Of a stretch of DNA of 64,000 nucleotides, positions 33,692-42,434 are shown piece by piece. The stretch's first letter is position 1. Every line of letters begins with the position of its first letter. The translations under genes were made by a program, and so were the position numbers. The notes under the pieces were generated by a model. It was not told the origin of the DNA and made no database searches. It was given only the letters and a program-made list of their open reading frames with translations. The stretch covers positions 12,611 through 76,610 of the forward strand of contig JAEWBO010000022.1 of the NCBI GenBank assembly GCA_023391105.1, written 5' to 3'. Source of the stretch: Bacillota bacterium. Lineage in GTDB: Bacteria > Bacillota > Clostridia > Christensenellales > SZUA-584.

Positions 33692-35197
33692 ATGAAAATT
33701 AAAAAAGCATCATTTAAAACAGAAACGGCCTGTCAGCCCCGCTTAAGCGAGAGCTTTGTGGAAGGACGGCTTTCTTTACCTCCCGAAAAAAGCGAAATTG
33801 ACCGCGTTTTGTTTATACAGGGTCGCATCCATGTGAATGCGGAGCCCGCAGACGGCAAAGTGTTCATGGACGGCAGTGTGGTTTTCAGCGTCGTTTATAT
33901 GACAGCTGGCGGCGGCATCGATGCCTTCGAGGCCTCATCACCGTTCCGACACTCGGAAGAAATGGCGGGTGCGGGTGCGGGCATGACGCTATCGGCGAAG
34001 GGCAGCGTCAAGGACGTGAACTTTTCACTTGAGGACGTACGCACCGTGTACGTGAAGGGGATCGTATCTGTCAACTTAAGGGGCAGCATGTCAAAAAGCT
34101 GCGAAGCCGTCACCGGAGCCGACAGCGAGCTTCAGGTCAGAATGGCAAAAAGACGGCTCAAGGTGACGCGAGATCAGAAACGTGACACGATGATGCTGCG
34201 TGAAGACATCCGTTTGCCGCAGGCTCTGCCCATCGCCGAAAAAATATTAAGCGCTGATGCTTATCCTGTGGTCAGAAGCGTGCATACTGAAGAGCTCAAA
34301 ATCGTGGTGGAAGGCGATTTAAAACTCAGCGTACTTTATTTGAGCACCGACAAAGGCGCCCCGTTGCAGCAGTATACCGAATCCATTCCTTTCGGGCATA
34401 TTCTGGCTTCGGAAGAGATTTCGCCGGAGGATATGATATCGGTGGATGCAAGCCTTGCCGATTTAAGTGTAAGCGTTGCGGAAGAAGCCGGAGACATATT
34501 CCGCGTATCTGCCAAAATAAGCATCATGGCCGCCGCCCGTGCAGATAACGAGGTTCAGTATTTGGAAGACGCTTATTCGCTTAGAAACAAAATGATGCTT
34601 AAATACGACGAGCAGGCATGCCGCCATCTCGTGCTCTCGGAGTGTACCAAAGCCATTGCAAGAAGCACAATATCCGTGCCGCCCGCCGAGCCCAGCGTGT
34701 CGCGCATCGTGTGCCTCAAGGCCTCGCCCACCATCGCCGCCGTCCATCCCGGCACAGACCGCGTCTATATTGAAGGGCTCATGATGTTCACACTATGCTA
34801 TACATCCGCGGAGGGTATGTGGAGCTATACAGGAGAAACGCCGTTTGAGGCCGAGGTGCAGATGGACGGCATCACGGCGGATCAGGAAGTTGAAGTCAAC
34901 GCGGATGTGGAATACTGCTCATATGAAGGCACAGGACGCGACATCAGCGTCAAGTTCATGCTGGATGTGGAAGTAAGAGCTTTTGCGCAAAGCCTCATGC
35001 GGCTGGTGTCGGATATGACCGAGATGGATGAAGCACCTGCGCGCAACCAGGGTATCACGATCTATTTCGCGGATGGCGGAGAGACCACTTGGGACATCGC
35101 CAAGCGCTATACGACAACGCTGGATATCGTCAAAAAGTTCAATCCCGATATCGGGGACACCGCCGGGCCGGGTCAGAAGATACTCATCATGAGCTAG
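33692..35197 (+). CDS. SPOCS (DUF3794) domain protein with C-terminal LysM
   Basis: A 501-residue protein with three repeated beta-rich SPOCS-type units (near residues 20-125, 160-270 and 310-415, each with a pattern like RVLFIQGRIHVNAEPADGKVFMDGSVVFSVVYM) and a C-terminal LysM motif (GETTWDIAKRYTTTLDIVKKFNPDI, here split). SPOCS proteins occur mainly in spore-forming clostridia and are linked to the spore envelope; LysM binds peptidoglycan. I start at ATG 33692 after AGAGGG; the frame begins at 33638. Monocistronic with its own terminator. Confidence 0.85.
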   Translation: MKIKKASFKTETACQPRLSESFVEGRLSLPPEKSEIDRVLFIQGRIHVNAEPADGKVFMDGSVVFSVVYMTAGGGIDAFEASSPFRHSEEMAGAGAGMTLSAKGSVKDVNFSLEDVRTVYVKGIVSVNLRGSMSKSCEAVTGADSELQVRMAKRRLKVTRDQKRDTMMLREDIRLPQALPIAEKILSADAYPVVRSVHTEELKIVVEGDLKLSVLYLSTDKGAPLQQYTESIPFGHILASEEISPEDMISVDASLADLSVSVAEEAGDIFRVSAKISIMAAARADNEVQYLEDAYSLRNKMMLKYDEQACRHLVLSECTKAIARSTISVPPAEPSVSRIVCLKASPTIAAVHPGTDRVYIEGLMMFTLCYTSAEGMWSYTGETPFEAEVQMDGITADQEVEVNADVEYCSYEGTGRDISVKFMLDVEVRAFAQSLMRLVSDMTEMDEAPARNQGITIYFADGGETTWDIAKRYTTTLDIVKKFNPDIGDTAGPGQKILIMS

Positions 35198-35211
35198 GCA
35201 AAATACGCATA

Positions 35212-35247
35212 GCAGTCTGCGAAACCCCGTGCGCAGGCTGCTTTTTT
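35212..35247 (+). terminator. Terminator after the SPOCS/LysM gene
   Basis: GCAGTCTGCG and CGCAGGCTGC around a ten-base loop, followed by T6. Confidence 0.85.
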
Positions 35248-35362
35248 ATTGCTAATGACTGTCGTGAAGCGCTCGGATCAACACAGAGGTCGATTCCCTA
35301 CTTTCATTTTCATTTGTGTGATTTCTTATTTCTGCTATAATAGAACAAAAACGAGGGATTTT

Positions 35363-35620
35363 ATGAGACTGGATAAGTTTTTAAAGGTATCGCGCATCAT
35401 CAAGCGGCGCACGGTGGCCAGCGAGGCGTGCGACAAGCAGCGCGTTTACGTGAACGGCAACCCTGCTAAGGCGGGCAAGGATATTAAGATCGGTGACGTA
35501 TTGGAGATTCGCTTTGGCTCGAGCACGCTAAAGGCCAAGGTTTTAAGCCTCGCCGAGACGGTGCGCAAGGAGGCCGCAGGCGATATGTACGAAATACTTG
35601 AGGAAACACGCAATGGCTAA
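35363..35620 (+). CDS. rqcP: S4-domain ribosome quality control protein RqcP
   Basis: An 85-residue S4 RNA-binding protein (YabO/Hsp15 type) that stabilises tRNA on stalled 50S subunits during alanine tailing by RqcH. MRLDKFLKVSRIIKRRTVAS is the family head, followed by the S4 turn RVYVNGNPAKAGKDIKIGDVLEI. The true ATG is at 35363 after AGGGA; the longer frame upstream is unsupported. Its end overlaps the start of ispDF by eight bases. Confidence 0.9.
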   Translation: MRLDKFLKVSRIIKRRTVASEACDKQRVYVNGNPAKAGKDIKIGDVLEIRFGSSTLKAKVLSLAETVRKEAAGDMYEILEETRNG

Positions 35621-36755
35621 GACCTATGGCGTTGTGCTGGCCGCAGGCAGCGGCCGACGCTGTGGCCAGGAGCACAATAAGATGTTCATCCGCATCGGGA
35701 ATATGAGCGTGCTGGAGCGTTCACTGACCGCCTTTGAGCAAAGCGGCTGCTTCGATCATATCATTCTGGTGTACCGCGGCTGCGACAGGGTAGAAACCGA
35801 AAATGCCGCAAAGCGGGTGCTGAGCCTGCCGTTTACGCTCGTGGAAGGCGGCCGTGAACGCCAGTTTTCGGTGGAAAATGCGCTCCACGCAATCCAAGAC
35901 GCGGACATCGTAGCCGTGCATGACGGTGCACGGTGTTTTATAAAGCCCGAGGTCATCCGCGCATGCATTGAAAAGGCGCGTGAAACAGGTGCCGCCGCTG
36001 CAGGTGTGAAAACGCGCGATACCATCAAGGTGGTAGACGGCGATATTATCAAGGAGACGCTGGACAGAAACCGACTCGTCAACATACAAACGCCGCAGGT
36101 GTTCCGTTATGAGCTGCTTAAAAATGCGCACGAATCGGCAGCGTCAGACGGCTTTTTGGGCACGGACGAATGCGGACTTGTGGAGCGCGTCGGACATACC
36201 GTAAGCGTTGTGGACGCAGGATACGACAATATCAAGATCACCACGCAGGAGGATATTTTATTGGGACGCATGATCGCGGGGGAAACCGTGCGCACGGGAA
36301 CTGGTTACGACGCGCATAAGCTGGTAGAGGACCGTCCGCTGATACTCGGCGGTGTCACGATACCGCACACGCATGGCCTTCTGGGTCACAGCGACGCGGA
36401 TGTGCTGCTGCACGCCATCATGGATGCGCTATTGGGCGCTGCCGCTCTGGGTGACATCGGCAAGCACTTTCCCTGCACGGATGAATTCAAGGACGCAAGC
36501 AGTCTCGATCTGCTTTCCCGCACACGAGATATCATCACGGAAAAAGGCTTCATGATCACAAATATCGATGCCACACTGATTATGCAAAAGCCCAAAATCG
36601 CGCCGTATATCGATGAGATGAGAAGAAGCATTGCTAAAACGCTGGATATTGACATCGACGCAGTAAGCGTCAAGGCCACAACGACCGAGGGCATGGGCTT
36701 TGAGGGCACGGGCGAAGGTGCGAGCACCATGGCTGTCGCCACTATCGTGGGATAG
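35613..36755 (+). CDS. ispDF: Bifunctional IspD-IspF (MEP pathway)
   Basis: A 380-residue fusion. Residues 1-225 are IspD, 2-C-methyl-D-erythritol 4-phosphate cytidylyltransferase (VVLAAGSGRRCGQEHNKMF, VAVHDGARCFI, TLDRNRLVNIQTPQ). Residues 226-380 are IspF, MEcPP synthase (RTGTGYDAHKLVEDRPLILG, LLGHSDADVLLHAIMDALLG, DIGKHFPCTDE, and VKATTTEGMGFEGTGEGAS). It covers steps three and five of the MEP pathway; IspE at 12.6 kb covers step four. Both halves keep their catalytic motifs. The overlap with rqcP is CGCAATGGCTAAG, where TAA is the rqcP stop. Confidence 0.95.
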   Translation: MAKTYGVVLAAGSGRRCGQEHNKMFIRIGNMSVLERSLTAFEQSGCFDHIILVYRGCDRVETENAAKRVLSLPFTLVEGGRERQFSVENALHAIQDADIVAVHDGARCFIKPEVIRACIEKARETGAAAAGVKTRDTIKVVDGDIIKETLDRNRLVNIQTPQVFRYELLKNAHESAASDGFLGTDECGLVERVGHTVSVVDAGYDNIKITTQEDILLGRMIAGETVRTGTGYDAHKLVEDRPLILGGVTIPHTHGLLGHSDADVLLHAIMDALLGAAALGDIGKHFPCTDEFKDASSLDLLSRTRDIITEKGFMITNIDATLIMQKPKIAPYIDEMRRSIAKTLDIDIDAVSVKATTTEGMGFEGTGEGASTMAVATIVG

Positions 36756-36764
36756 AAGCGTTAC

Positions 36765-36892
36765 AAGCCTCCCTCACTGAGGGAGGTGTCAATTGACGGA
36801 TTCTTATCCGGCAATTGACGGAAGGAGCAACTGGTTTTAAGCGTTTTTTCCTCCCAGTCGCCTTTCGGCGACAGCCCCTCCAAGAGGGAGCC
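36765..36892. repeat. ~128-bp intergenic repeat, copy 1
   Basis: Begins AAGCCTCCCTC and ends GAGGGAGCC (imperfect terminal inverted repeats), with an inner motif CAATTGACGGATTCTTATCC and a second CAATTGACGGA. A direct second copy lies at 37073-37203, most of the first half being identical. Terminal hairpins CCTCCCTC/GAGGGAGG make it look like a MITE or RNA-level repeat; it also follows the ispDF stop by 9 bp and may serve as its terminator. Confidence 0.8.
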
Positions 36893-37072
36893 AATAGTTC
36901 TGGCATGGAGATGGGCAAGTGTCATCACCGTATGATAAATAGCTTATAGCAGGAAAGAAAGTTGTGGTATGAGTTTCTTTCAAAATACCCGAGAGATTCA
37001 CGAATTTTGACGTGGCAGAAAACTTTGAAGGCGTTTGCTTTGAGATAGACAAAGCTGTCAAATCACGAAACA

Positions 37073-37203
37073 AAGCCTCCCTCTTTGAGGGAGGTGGCAA
37101 TTGACGGATTCTTATCCGGCAATTGACGGAGGGAGTGCTGGTGTTAAGTCTCTTCCCCTCCCTCAGCCGCCTAAACGGCGACAGCCCCTCATCTGAGGGA
37201 GCC
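37073..37203. repeat. ~131-bp intergenic repeat, copy 2
   Basis: Direct copy of the element at 36765, diverging mainly in the loop (TTT for ACT) and middle segment. It has the same AAGCCTCCCTC head, CAATTGACGGA motif pair and GAGGGAGCC tail. The 180 bp between copies show no ORF or structure that I recognise. The leuS promoter should lie between this copy and 37289, where an AT-rich TTGATT and TATAATAA-like patch is seen. Confidence 0.8.
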
Positions 37204-37288
37204 AAAGCATAAAGACGGTATAATGCTTGATTTTTTTTTCGTTATATATAATAATGTTCGAAGCGAAACAGCTTAGGAGAAAAACAAA

Positions 37289-39706
37289 ATGGATTTGTTG
37301 CAGGTAGAAAAAAAGTGGCAGAGCAAATGGGAGCAAACAAAGCTTTACAGCTTTGATAAATCCCGCGTCGATAAAAAGAAATACATACTCGAGATGTTCT
37401 CGTATCCGTCGGGCGCAAGGCTGCATCTTGGGCACTGGTATAACTACGGCCTAACCGACTCTTACGCGCGCTATATGCGCATGAAGGGTTATGAGATCTT
37501 CCAGCCCATGGGCTTTGACGCGTTTGGACTGCCCGCCGAAAACTACGCCATCAAAACGGGCATTCACCCCGAGGACTCCACGCTGAAAAACATCGAGACG
37601 ATGGAAAAGCAACTGCAGGCCATGGGCGCGATGTTCGACTGGGATTACGAGATCAAAACATGCCTGCCCGACTATTATAAATGGACACAGTGGTGCTTTT
37701 TGCAGCTGTATAAAAACGGTCTGGCTTACCGTAAGGAAGCGCCGGTTAACTGGTGCGAGAGCTGCAACACGGTGCTTGCCAACGAGCAGGTGGTAGACGG
37801 CGGCTGCGAACGCTGCGGCACATCCGTGGTGCGCAAAAACTTAACGCAGTGGTTCTTTAAAATCACTGACTACGCTGAACGCCTGCTGCAAAATTTGGAC
37901 AACCTCGACTGGCCCGAAAAAACCAAAATGATGCAGCGCAACTGGATCGGCAAATCCACCGGCGGCGAGATCCTGTTCCAGCTGGAGAACGGCGAAAGCT
38001 TCACCGTTTTCACCACGCGTGCCGATACGCTGTATGGTTGCACGTATGCGGTGCTCGCACCCGAGCATCCGCTCACACTGAAAATCACGACGGACGAACA
38101 AAAACAGGCCGTTCAGGACTATATTGCCTACGCGGCGAAAGCGAGCGAAATCGACAGACTGTCCACAGCACGCGAAAAGACGGGCGTGTTAACAGGCGCA
38201 TACGCGATCAATCCGGTCAACGGGCGGCGCATCCCCGTGTTTGCTGCGGATTATGTGTTGGCTACGTACGGCACCGGCGCTGTGATGGCGGTGCCCGCGC
38301 ACGACGAGAGAGACTTTGAATTTGCGAAGAAGTACGACCTGCCTATTGAGCGCGTGGTGAAAGGCCGCGAAGGCGAAGACGATGCGCTGCCTTATGTGGA
38401 AGACGGCATACTCGTCAACAGTGACGAGTTCAGCGGTCTTGCTGTGGAAGACGGCAAAAAGGCGATACTTGAAAAACTGAAAGGCAAGGGTCAAGGCGAC
38501 TTCAAAATCAACTACCGCCTGCGCGACTGGCTGATATCGCGCCAGCGCTATTGGGGTACGCCGATTCCGGTCGTCTACTGCGACAAATGCGGAGAAGTAC
38601 CGGTGCCCGAAGAAGACCTGCCGGTCAGGCTGCCATACGATGTGGACTTCACGCCGGACGGCACGTCACCGCTGCTCAAGTCCGAATCGTTCCTGCACAC
38701 CACCTGCCCCAAATGCGGCGGCAAGGCCGTGCGCGACGCGGACACGATGGACACCTTCGTATGCTCATCGTGGTATTTCCTGCGTTATCCGGACAACAAG
38801 AACGATCAGAAGGCGTTCGATACCGACTGGATCAACAATATGCTGCCTGTGGATACCTACGTGGGCGGCGCGGAGCACGCATGCATGCATCTTTTATACG
38901 CGCGTTTCTTCACGATGGCGCTTAAAGACATGGGCTATGTCAGCTTTGAAGAACCGTTCACGTGTCTTGTGCATCAGGGCGTCATATTGGGTCCGGATGG
39001 CGCGCGCATGAGCAAATCTCGCGGGAACGTCATCTCACCCGATGAGTACATACAAAAATATGGAAGCGATGTGCTAAGAACGTACCTTGGGTTTGGCTTT
39101 TCCTACATGGAAGGCGGCCCGTGGAACGTGGACGGTCTAAAAGCGGTTCACCGCTTCTTGGAGCGCGTCGAGCGCATCGTCCTGCGCTTGAAAGACGTCA
39201 AGGCTTCAAGCGACGAGGGCAAGAAAGAGTTACTTTACGCGCAGAACTACGCGATCAAGCACGTATCCGCCGATATCGAAGCGTTCTCGTTCAACACGGC
39301 AATTGCGCGACTGATGGAATTCACCAATTCGCTTAACAAATATCTCGATGCCTCGCCGGATGAAGCCGTCTGTGCTGACGCAGCAAGAGCGCTTGTCAAA
39401 CTGATCGCGCCGTTTGCGCCGCACTTCGCGGAAGAGCTCTGGGAGATGCTCGGCGAAGAGTATTCGGTATTCAACCAGCCGTATCCCGTGTGCGATGAAA
39501 GCGCGCTCGTGCTGGATACCATCGAAATGCCTCTCCAGGTCAACGGAAAGGTGCGCGGTAAGTTTAACGTGGCTGCGGATGCCACCAAAGAGGATATAGA
39601 AAAGCAGATTATGTCCACACCGGAGCTCACGGCGCTGTTTGAAGGCAAGACGGTGCGCAAAACCATCATCGTACCGGGCCGCATCGCCAACATTGTGGTG
39701 GGCTGA
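37289..39706 (+). CDS. leuS: Leucyl-tRNA synthetase
   Basis: Charges tRNA-Leu. The 805-residue class I synthetase has the HIGH-type motif ARLHLGHWYNYGLTDSYARY near residues 45-64, a zinc-like CESCNTVLANEQVVDGGCERCG, an editing domain (FTVFTTRADTLYGCTYAVLAPEH), the KMSKS motif ARMSKSRGN near residue 573 and a C-terminal domain ending IIVPGRIANIVVG. No T-box leader precedes it, which is unusual only in that many Firmicute leuS genes have one. AGGAG lies ten bases before the ATG. Confidence 0.97.
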   Translation: MDLLQVEKKWQSKWEQTKLYSFDKSRVDKKKYILEMFSYPSGARLHLGHWYNYGLTDSYARYMRMKGYEIFQPMGFDAFGLPAENYAIKTGIHPEDSTLKNIETMEKQLQAMGAMFDWDYEIKTCLPDYYKWTQWCFLQLYKNGLAYRKEAPVNWCESCNTVLANEQVVDGGCERCGTSVVRKNLTQWFFKITDYAERLLQNLDNLDWPEKTKMMQRNWIGKSTGGEILFQLENGESFTVFTTRADTLYGCTYAVLAPEHPLTLKITTDEQKQAVQDYIAYAAKASEIDRLSTAREKTGVLTGAYAINPVNGRRIPVFAADYVLATYGTGAVMAVPAHDERDFEFAKKYDLPIERVVKGREGEDDALPYVEDGILVNSDEFSGLAVEDGKKAILEKLKGKGQGDFKINYRLRDWLISRQRYWGTPIPVVYCDKCGEVPVPEEDLPVRLPYDVDFTPDGTSPLLKSESFLHTTCPKCGGKAVRDADTMDTFVCSSWYFLRYPDNKNDQKAFDTDWINNMLPVDTYVGGAEHACMHLLYARFFTMALKDMGYVSFEEPFTCLVHQGVILGPDGARMSKSRGNVISPDEYIQKYGSDVLRTYLGFGFSYMEGGPWNVDGLKAVHRFLERVERIVLRLKDVKASSDEGKKELLYAQNYAIKHVSADIEAFSFNTAIARLMEFTNSLNKYLDASPDEAVCADAARALVKLIAPFAPHFAEELWEMLGEEYSVFNQPYPVCDESALVLDTIEMPLQVNGKVRGKFNVAADATKEDIEKQIMSTPELTALFEGKTVRKTIIVPGRIANIVVG

Positions 39707-39730
39707 CCGACGAAAAATATTCGACAAGCT

Positions 39731-39756
39731 AAGCGGCAACCCATTGGTTGCCGCTT
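39731..39756 (+). terminator. leuS terminator
   Basis: AAGCGGCAACC and GGTTGCCGCTT form an 11-bp stem with a CATT loop, followed by ATTATTTT. Its 3' arm contains the -35 box of the next promoter. Confidence 0.85.
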
Positions 39757-39776
39757 ATTATTTTCTGTGGTACAAT
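39748..39776 (+). promoter_or_regulatory. queT promoter overlapping the leuS terminator
   Basis: TTGCCG at 39748-39753 and TACAAT at 39771-39776 are 17 bases apart; transcription would begin about 20 bases before the preQ1 aptamer. Confidence 0.65.
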
Positions 39777-39800
39777 GCATCGGACGGTGCAAAAGCCTGT

Positions 39801-39840
39801 CGGACAGTTCGAAACCATCCTGTCCATAAATAAAACTAGG
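39801..39840 (+). promoter_or_regulatory. preQ1-I riboswitch
   Basis: Compact aptamer: P1 stem GGACAG (39802-39807) with CTGTCC (39820-39825), loop TTCGAAACCAT, then an A-rich tail AAATAAAACTAGG that would dock into the stem as in preQ1-I pseudoknots. It precedes a queuosine-precursor transporter gene. A repeat of GGACAG at 39861-39866 could compete for CTGTCC, and CCAGACC/GGTCTGG (39845-39862) forms a hairpin, so a two-state switch is plausible. Confidence 0.8.
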
Positions 39841-39894
39841 GAGGCCAGACCACAAGGTCTGGACAGATACCGCATTGGCATCTGTTAATAACAA

Positions 39895-40404
39895 GTGAAC
39901 AAAAAGCGACTCACTCCGAGATTCATGATTGAAGCCGGCATCATTGCCGCACTGTACGTTGCCCTTACGATAGCCAGCATTCCCTTAAGCTACATGACGC
40001 CGCAAGTGCGCATATCTGAAGCGCTGTGTGTGCTGCCTTTTTTCACACCCTCGGCGATACCGGGACTGTTCATCGGCTGTCTTTTGTCTAATCTTGCAGG
40101 CAGTCCTCTGGGGCCTTACGATATTTTATTCGGCTCTCTCGCGTCGCTGTTGGCTGCCATTGCGGCACGCTATATTCGCCCGAAGTGGCTGGTGCCTCTG
40201 CCCGCCGTGCTGATCAATGCCTTCGTCGTGGCCGGTATCTTGCAATACTATCTGGGTATCCTGTATTGGGAATCTGTGATGTGGGTGGCCGCGGGGCAGG
40301 TCATCGCGTGTTATGCTCTCGGTATGCCGTTATTGCTTGCACTCGATAAGCATAAGAATAAAATCTTCACTTACCCTGATTCCAATAGAAGAAATCTCAA
40401 TTAG
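39895..40404 (+). CDS. queT: QueT family queuosine precursor transporter
   Basis: A 169-residue S-component of an ECF-type transporter that imports preQ1 or a related deazaguanine. About five to six membrane helices; PRFMIEAGIIAALYVALTIA and YMTPQVRISEALCVLPFFTP (the R-x-SE segment) are family marks. GTG at 39895 is the only in-frame upstream start but has no clear ribosome site; ATG at 39925 is an alternative. Control by the preQ1-I riboswitch is expected. The QueG-like protein at 13.5 kb is in the same pathway. Confidence 0.88.
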   Translation: MNKKRLTPRFMIEAGIIAALYVALTIASIPLSYMTPQVRISEALCVLPFFTPSAIPGLFIGCLLSNLAGSPLGPYDILFGSLASLLAAIAARYIRPKWLVPLPAVLINAFVVAGILQYYLGILYWESVMWVAAGQVIACYALGMPLLLALDKHKNKIFTYPDSNRRNLN

Positions 40405-40459
40405 CAATGAAGAAATTCGAATGACTTCGCGGTATCCGAAATGGCTGCCGCGTTTTTGT

Positions 40460-40666
40460 TTCTGTCACCCGTTGTCATGCTGAGCTTGTCGACTCCGTAG
40501 TGGATTAGCATCCCATTGCTTGTGAAGATTAAGCCATATCATGGAGCTCTTATCAACTGCGCAGTTCGCATGCATCCGAGGTGACTGACCCCAAAAAATC
40601 TTTCTTGCATACCCTATGCCCGCCGCCGCGTATACATAACAGATATTAAACAATGAGGTAATTCAA
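40460..40666. repeat. Partial copy of the TGTCATGCTGAG repeat and leader of the ZIP gene
   Basis: TTGTCATGCTGAGC at about 40473-40487 matches the head of the element at 3945, but no matching right end (ATGACA) is found, so it is a fragment or a diverged copy. The rest, up to the ZIP start at 40667, shows no gene or clear promoter. Confidence 0.4.
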
Positions 40667-41362
40667 TTGTATTTGATAAGCGGCATACTTGGAAGCATCG
40701 TGGGAGCGGTCGGCACCGTGGCGGGCGGCTTGATTGCCATGCTGATCGGCAAAAGAGCGCAGGAACCGCGCCCGTTTCTTGCTTTTGCGGGCGGTATGAT
40801 GGTGGCGGTGGTCTTTTTTGATATGCTGCTGGAAAGCGAGGCACTGGGCGGGCCACTGCGCATGTGCATCGGCGCGGCGACAGGCGGCGTGTTTTTCGCG
40901 CTTGCCGATCCGCTGTTTTCTGGCAAGGGTGAACCCTCTCTTTATTCAACGGGCATTCTTGTGCTGATCGGCATCGCGCTGCACAACCTTCCGGAGGGTC
41001 TCGCCGTGGGCTCGTCTCTCGTTGAAAGCCGACATCTGGCAATATCGCTTTCACTGCTTATGCTGGTTCACAACGTACCCGAAGGCATTGCCGTATGTTT
41101 GCCGCTGCGGCTGTCAGGCATGAAGGTCAGACGCGTGATCGTTCTGGCTTTGCTTACAGGGCTGCCCACGGCGCTTGGCTCAGTGATCGGAACGGCCATC
41201 GGCAGCATTTCCAGGGAAATGATTTCTTTCTGCATTGCGTTTGCGGGCGGCGCGATGCTCTACATCTCCCTCAAAGAGCTGATACCCGCAGCAGGGAAGC
41301 ATAAGGTGTTTTGCTCGTTGCTGGGTGTATGCATCGGCTTTTTCATGACGATACTGATTTGA
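40667..41362 (+). CDS. ZIP family divalent metal transporter
   Basis: A 231-residue ZIP/GufA-type transporter for zinc, iron or related metals. Eight hydrophobic segments; helix motifs ALHNLPEGLAVGSSLVES and LVHNVPEGIAVCLPLRLS hold the metal-binding His and Glu. The start is TTG at 40667 behind GAGGT. Its 3' end overlaps the convergent recF gene by 20 bp. Confidence 0.9.
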   Translation: MYLISGILGSIVGAVGTVAGGLIAMLIGKRAQEPRPFLAFAGGMMVAVVFFDMLLESEALGGPLRMCIGAATGGVFFALADPLFSGKGEPSLYSTGILVLIGIALHNLPEGLAVGSSLVESRHLAISLSLLMLVHNVPEGIAVCLPLRLSGMKVRRVIVLALLTGLPTALGSVIGTAIGSISREMISFCIAFAGGAMLYISLKELIPAAGKHKVFCSLLGVCIGFFMTILI

Positions 41363-42425
41363 TTGTTCCTTGAGCGACGGTATAGGTACGCGCCGCTGCG
41401 CATTTTAGCGGCACCGCCGTGGTGATAAAGCACTGCGCACCGCTGATGCGTTCGAGCAACGCGTTTTGCCGCGCATTATCCAGCTCTGAAAACACGTCAT
41501 CCAGAAGCAGTACGGGGCTTTCACCGAAATCGGCTTTCGCGATTTCAAACGTGGCGAGCTTTAATGACAGCATCGCGGTTCTTATCTGTCCCTGTGATGA
41601 ATATGCCTTGATTTCTCCGCCATTCAATGCCACCGCAAGGTCTTCACGATGCGGCCCGTAGAGGCAAAAGCCTTGCTCTATTTCACTCGCGAGCGATTTA
41701 TCCATTTTCTCAAGCAGTGCTTTTTGCACATCGTTCCCAGTCACGCTGGATTTATATTTGAGGCTCAACGTCTCTCCGCTTGAAAGATCGTGGTGAACCG
41801 TTCGGCTGATCTCATCCAGACGCTGTAAAAAGGCCTGGCGTGCTTTAATGATACGTGCGCCATGGTCGGCAAGCTGCTCGTTGAAAATTGTCACTAGCTT
41901 TTTTAGCTGGTTCTCGGCCATGCGCGATTTTAAGAGCGCATTTTTTTGCGCAAGCGCCTTGTTATATTCCTGAAGCTCGTAGAAGTATGCGGGCTTTAAC
42001 TTAGATATCTCCATATCGATGAAACGTCGACGCAGCGTTGGGGATTCCTTGAGCACCTTTAAATCCTCAGGCGAAAATACCACCGCGATAAAGTTGCCGA
42101 AAAGCTCCCCCATTTTTTTAACCGGCTGACCGCTAATTTTGAGGCTCTTCTTTTCAAGCACGGAAAGCAGCGCCTCCACGGAAAGCTGCCCCTGCTTTTT
42201 CACAATACCGCCTTTGATATAAGCGGACTGTGCGTCCTCGCGGATGCATTCGGCTTCCTTTTGCGTTCGGAACGATTTGCCCATGCTCAAAAATCCGATG
42301 GCTTCAAGAACATTCGTCTTGCCGACGGCATTTTTGCCCTGCAGTATGTTGATGCCGTCAGAAAACAAAGCTGTCAGGCTCTCATAGCTGCGATAGTTCT
42401 TAAGCACAAGGCTGTTAATAAACAT
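41343..42425 (-). CDS. recF: DNA repair/recombination protein RecF
   Basis: SMC-like ATPase that loads RecA at gaps. The 360-residue protein has Walker A LQGKNAVGKTNVLEAIGFLSM near residue 30 (LQGKNAVGKTNVLEAIG), the signature SSQGQIRTAMLSLKLA and Walker B VLLLDDVFSELD. In many bacteria recF sits in the dnaA-dnaN-recF-gyrB cluster; here it lies alone, far from dnaB in this window, with no dnaN or gyrB next to it. A GGGAG site precedes the ATG. Confidence 0.94.
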   Translation of the reverse strand: MFINSLVLKNYRSYESLTALFSDGINILQGKNAVGKTNVLEAIGFLSMGKSFRTQKEAECIREDAQSAYIKGGIVKKQGQLSVEALLSVLEKKSLKISGQPVKKMGELFGNFIAVVFSPEDLKVLKESPTLRRRFIDMEISKLKPAYFYELQEYNKALAQKNALLKSRMAENQLKKLVTIFNEQLADHGARIIKARQAFLQRLDEISRTVHHDLSSGETLSLKYKSSVTGNDVQKALLEKMDKSLASEIEQGFCLYGPHREDLAVALNGGEIKAYSSQGQIRTAMLSLKLATFEIAKADFGESPVLLLDDVFSELDNARQNALLERISGAQCFITTAVPLKCAAARTYTVAQGTIKSVSS

Positions 42426-42434
42426 AACGTCTCC

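Noticed and set aside
36837..37205. 122-codon minus-strand ORF spanning the two 130-bp repeats
   Set aside because: It starts and ends inside repeat copies and has no coding signature.
37204..37289. T-box leader before leuS
   Set aside because: No T-box sequence (TGGNACCGCG-type) or terminator between the repeat and the gene.
39230..39894. Minus-strand ORFs of 169 and 215 codons over the end of leuS
   Set aside because: Antisense to leuS and the preQ1 leader; no domain or ribosome site.
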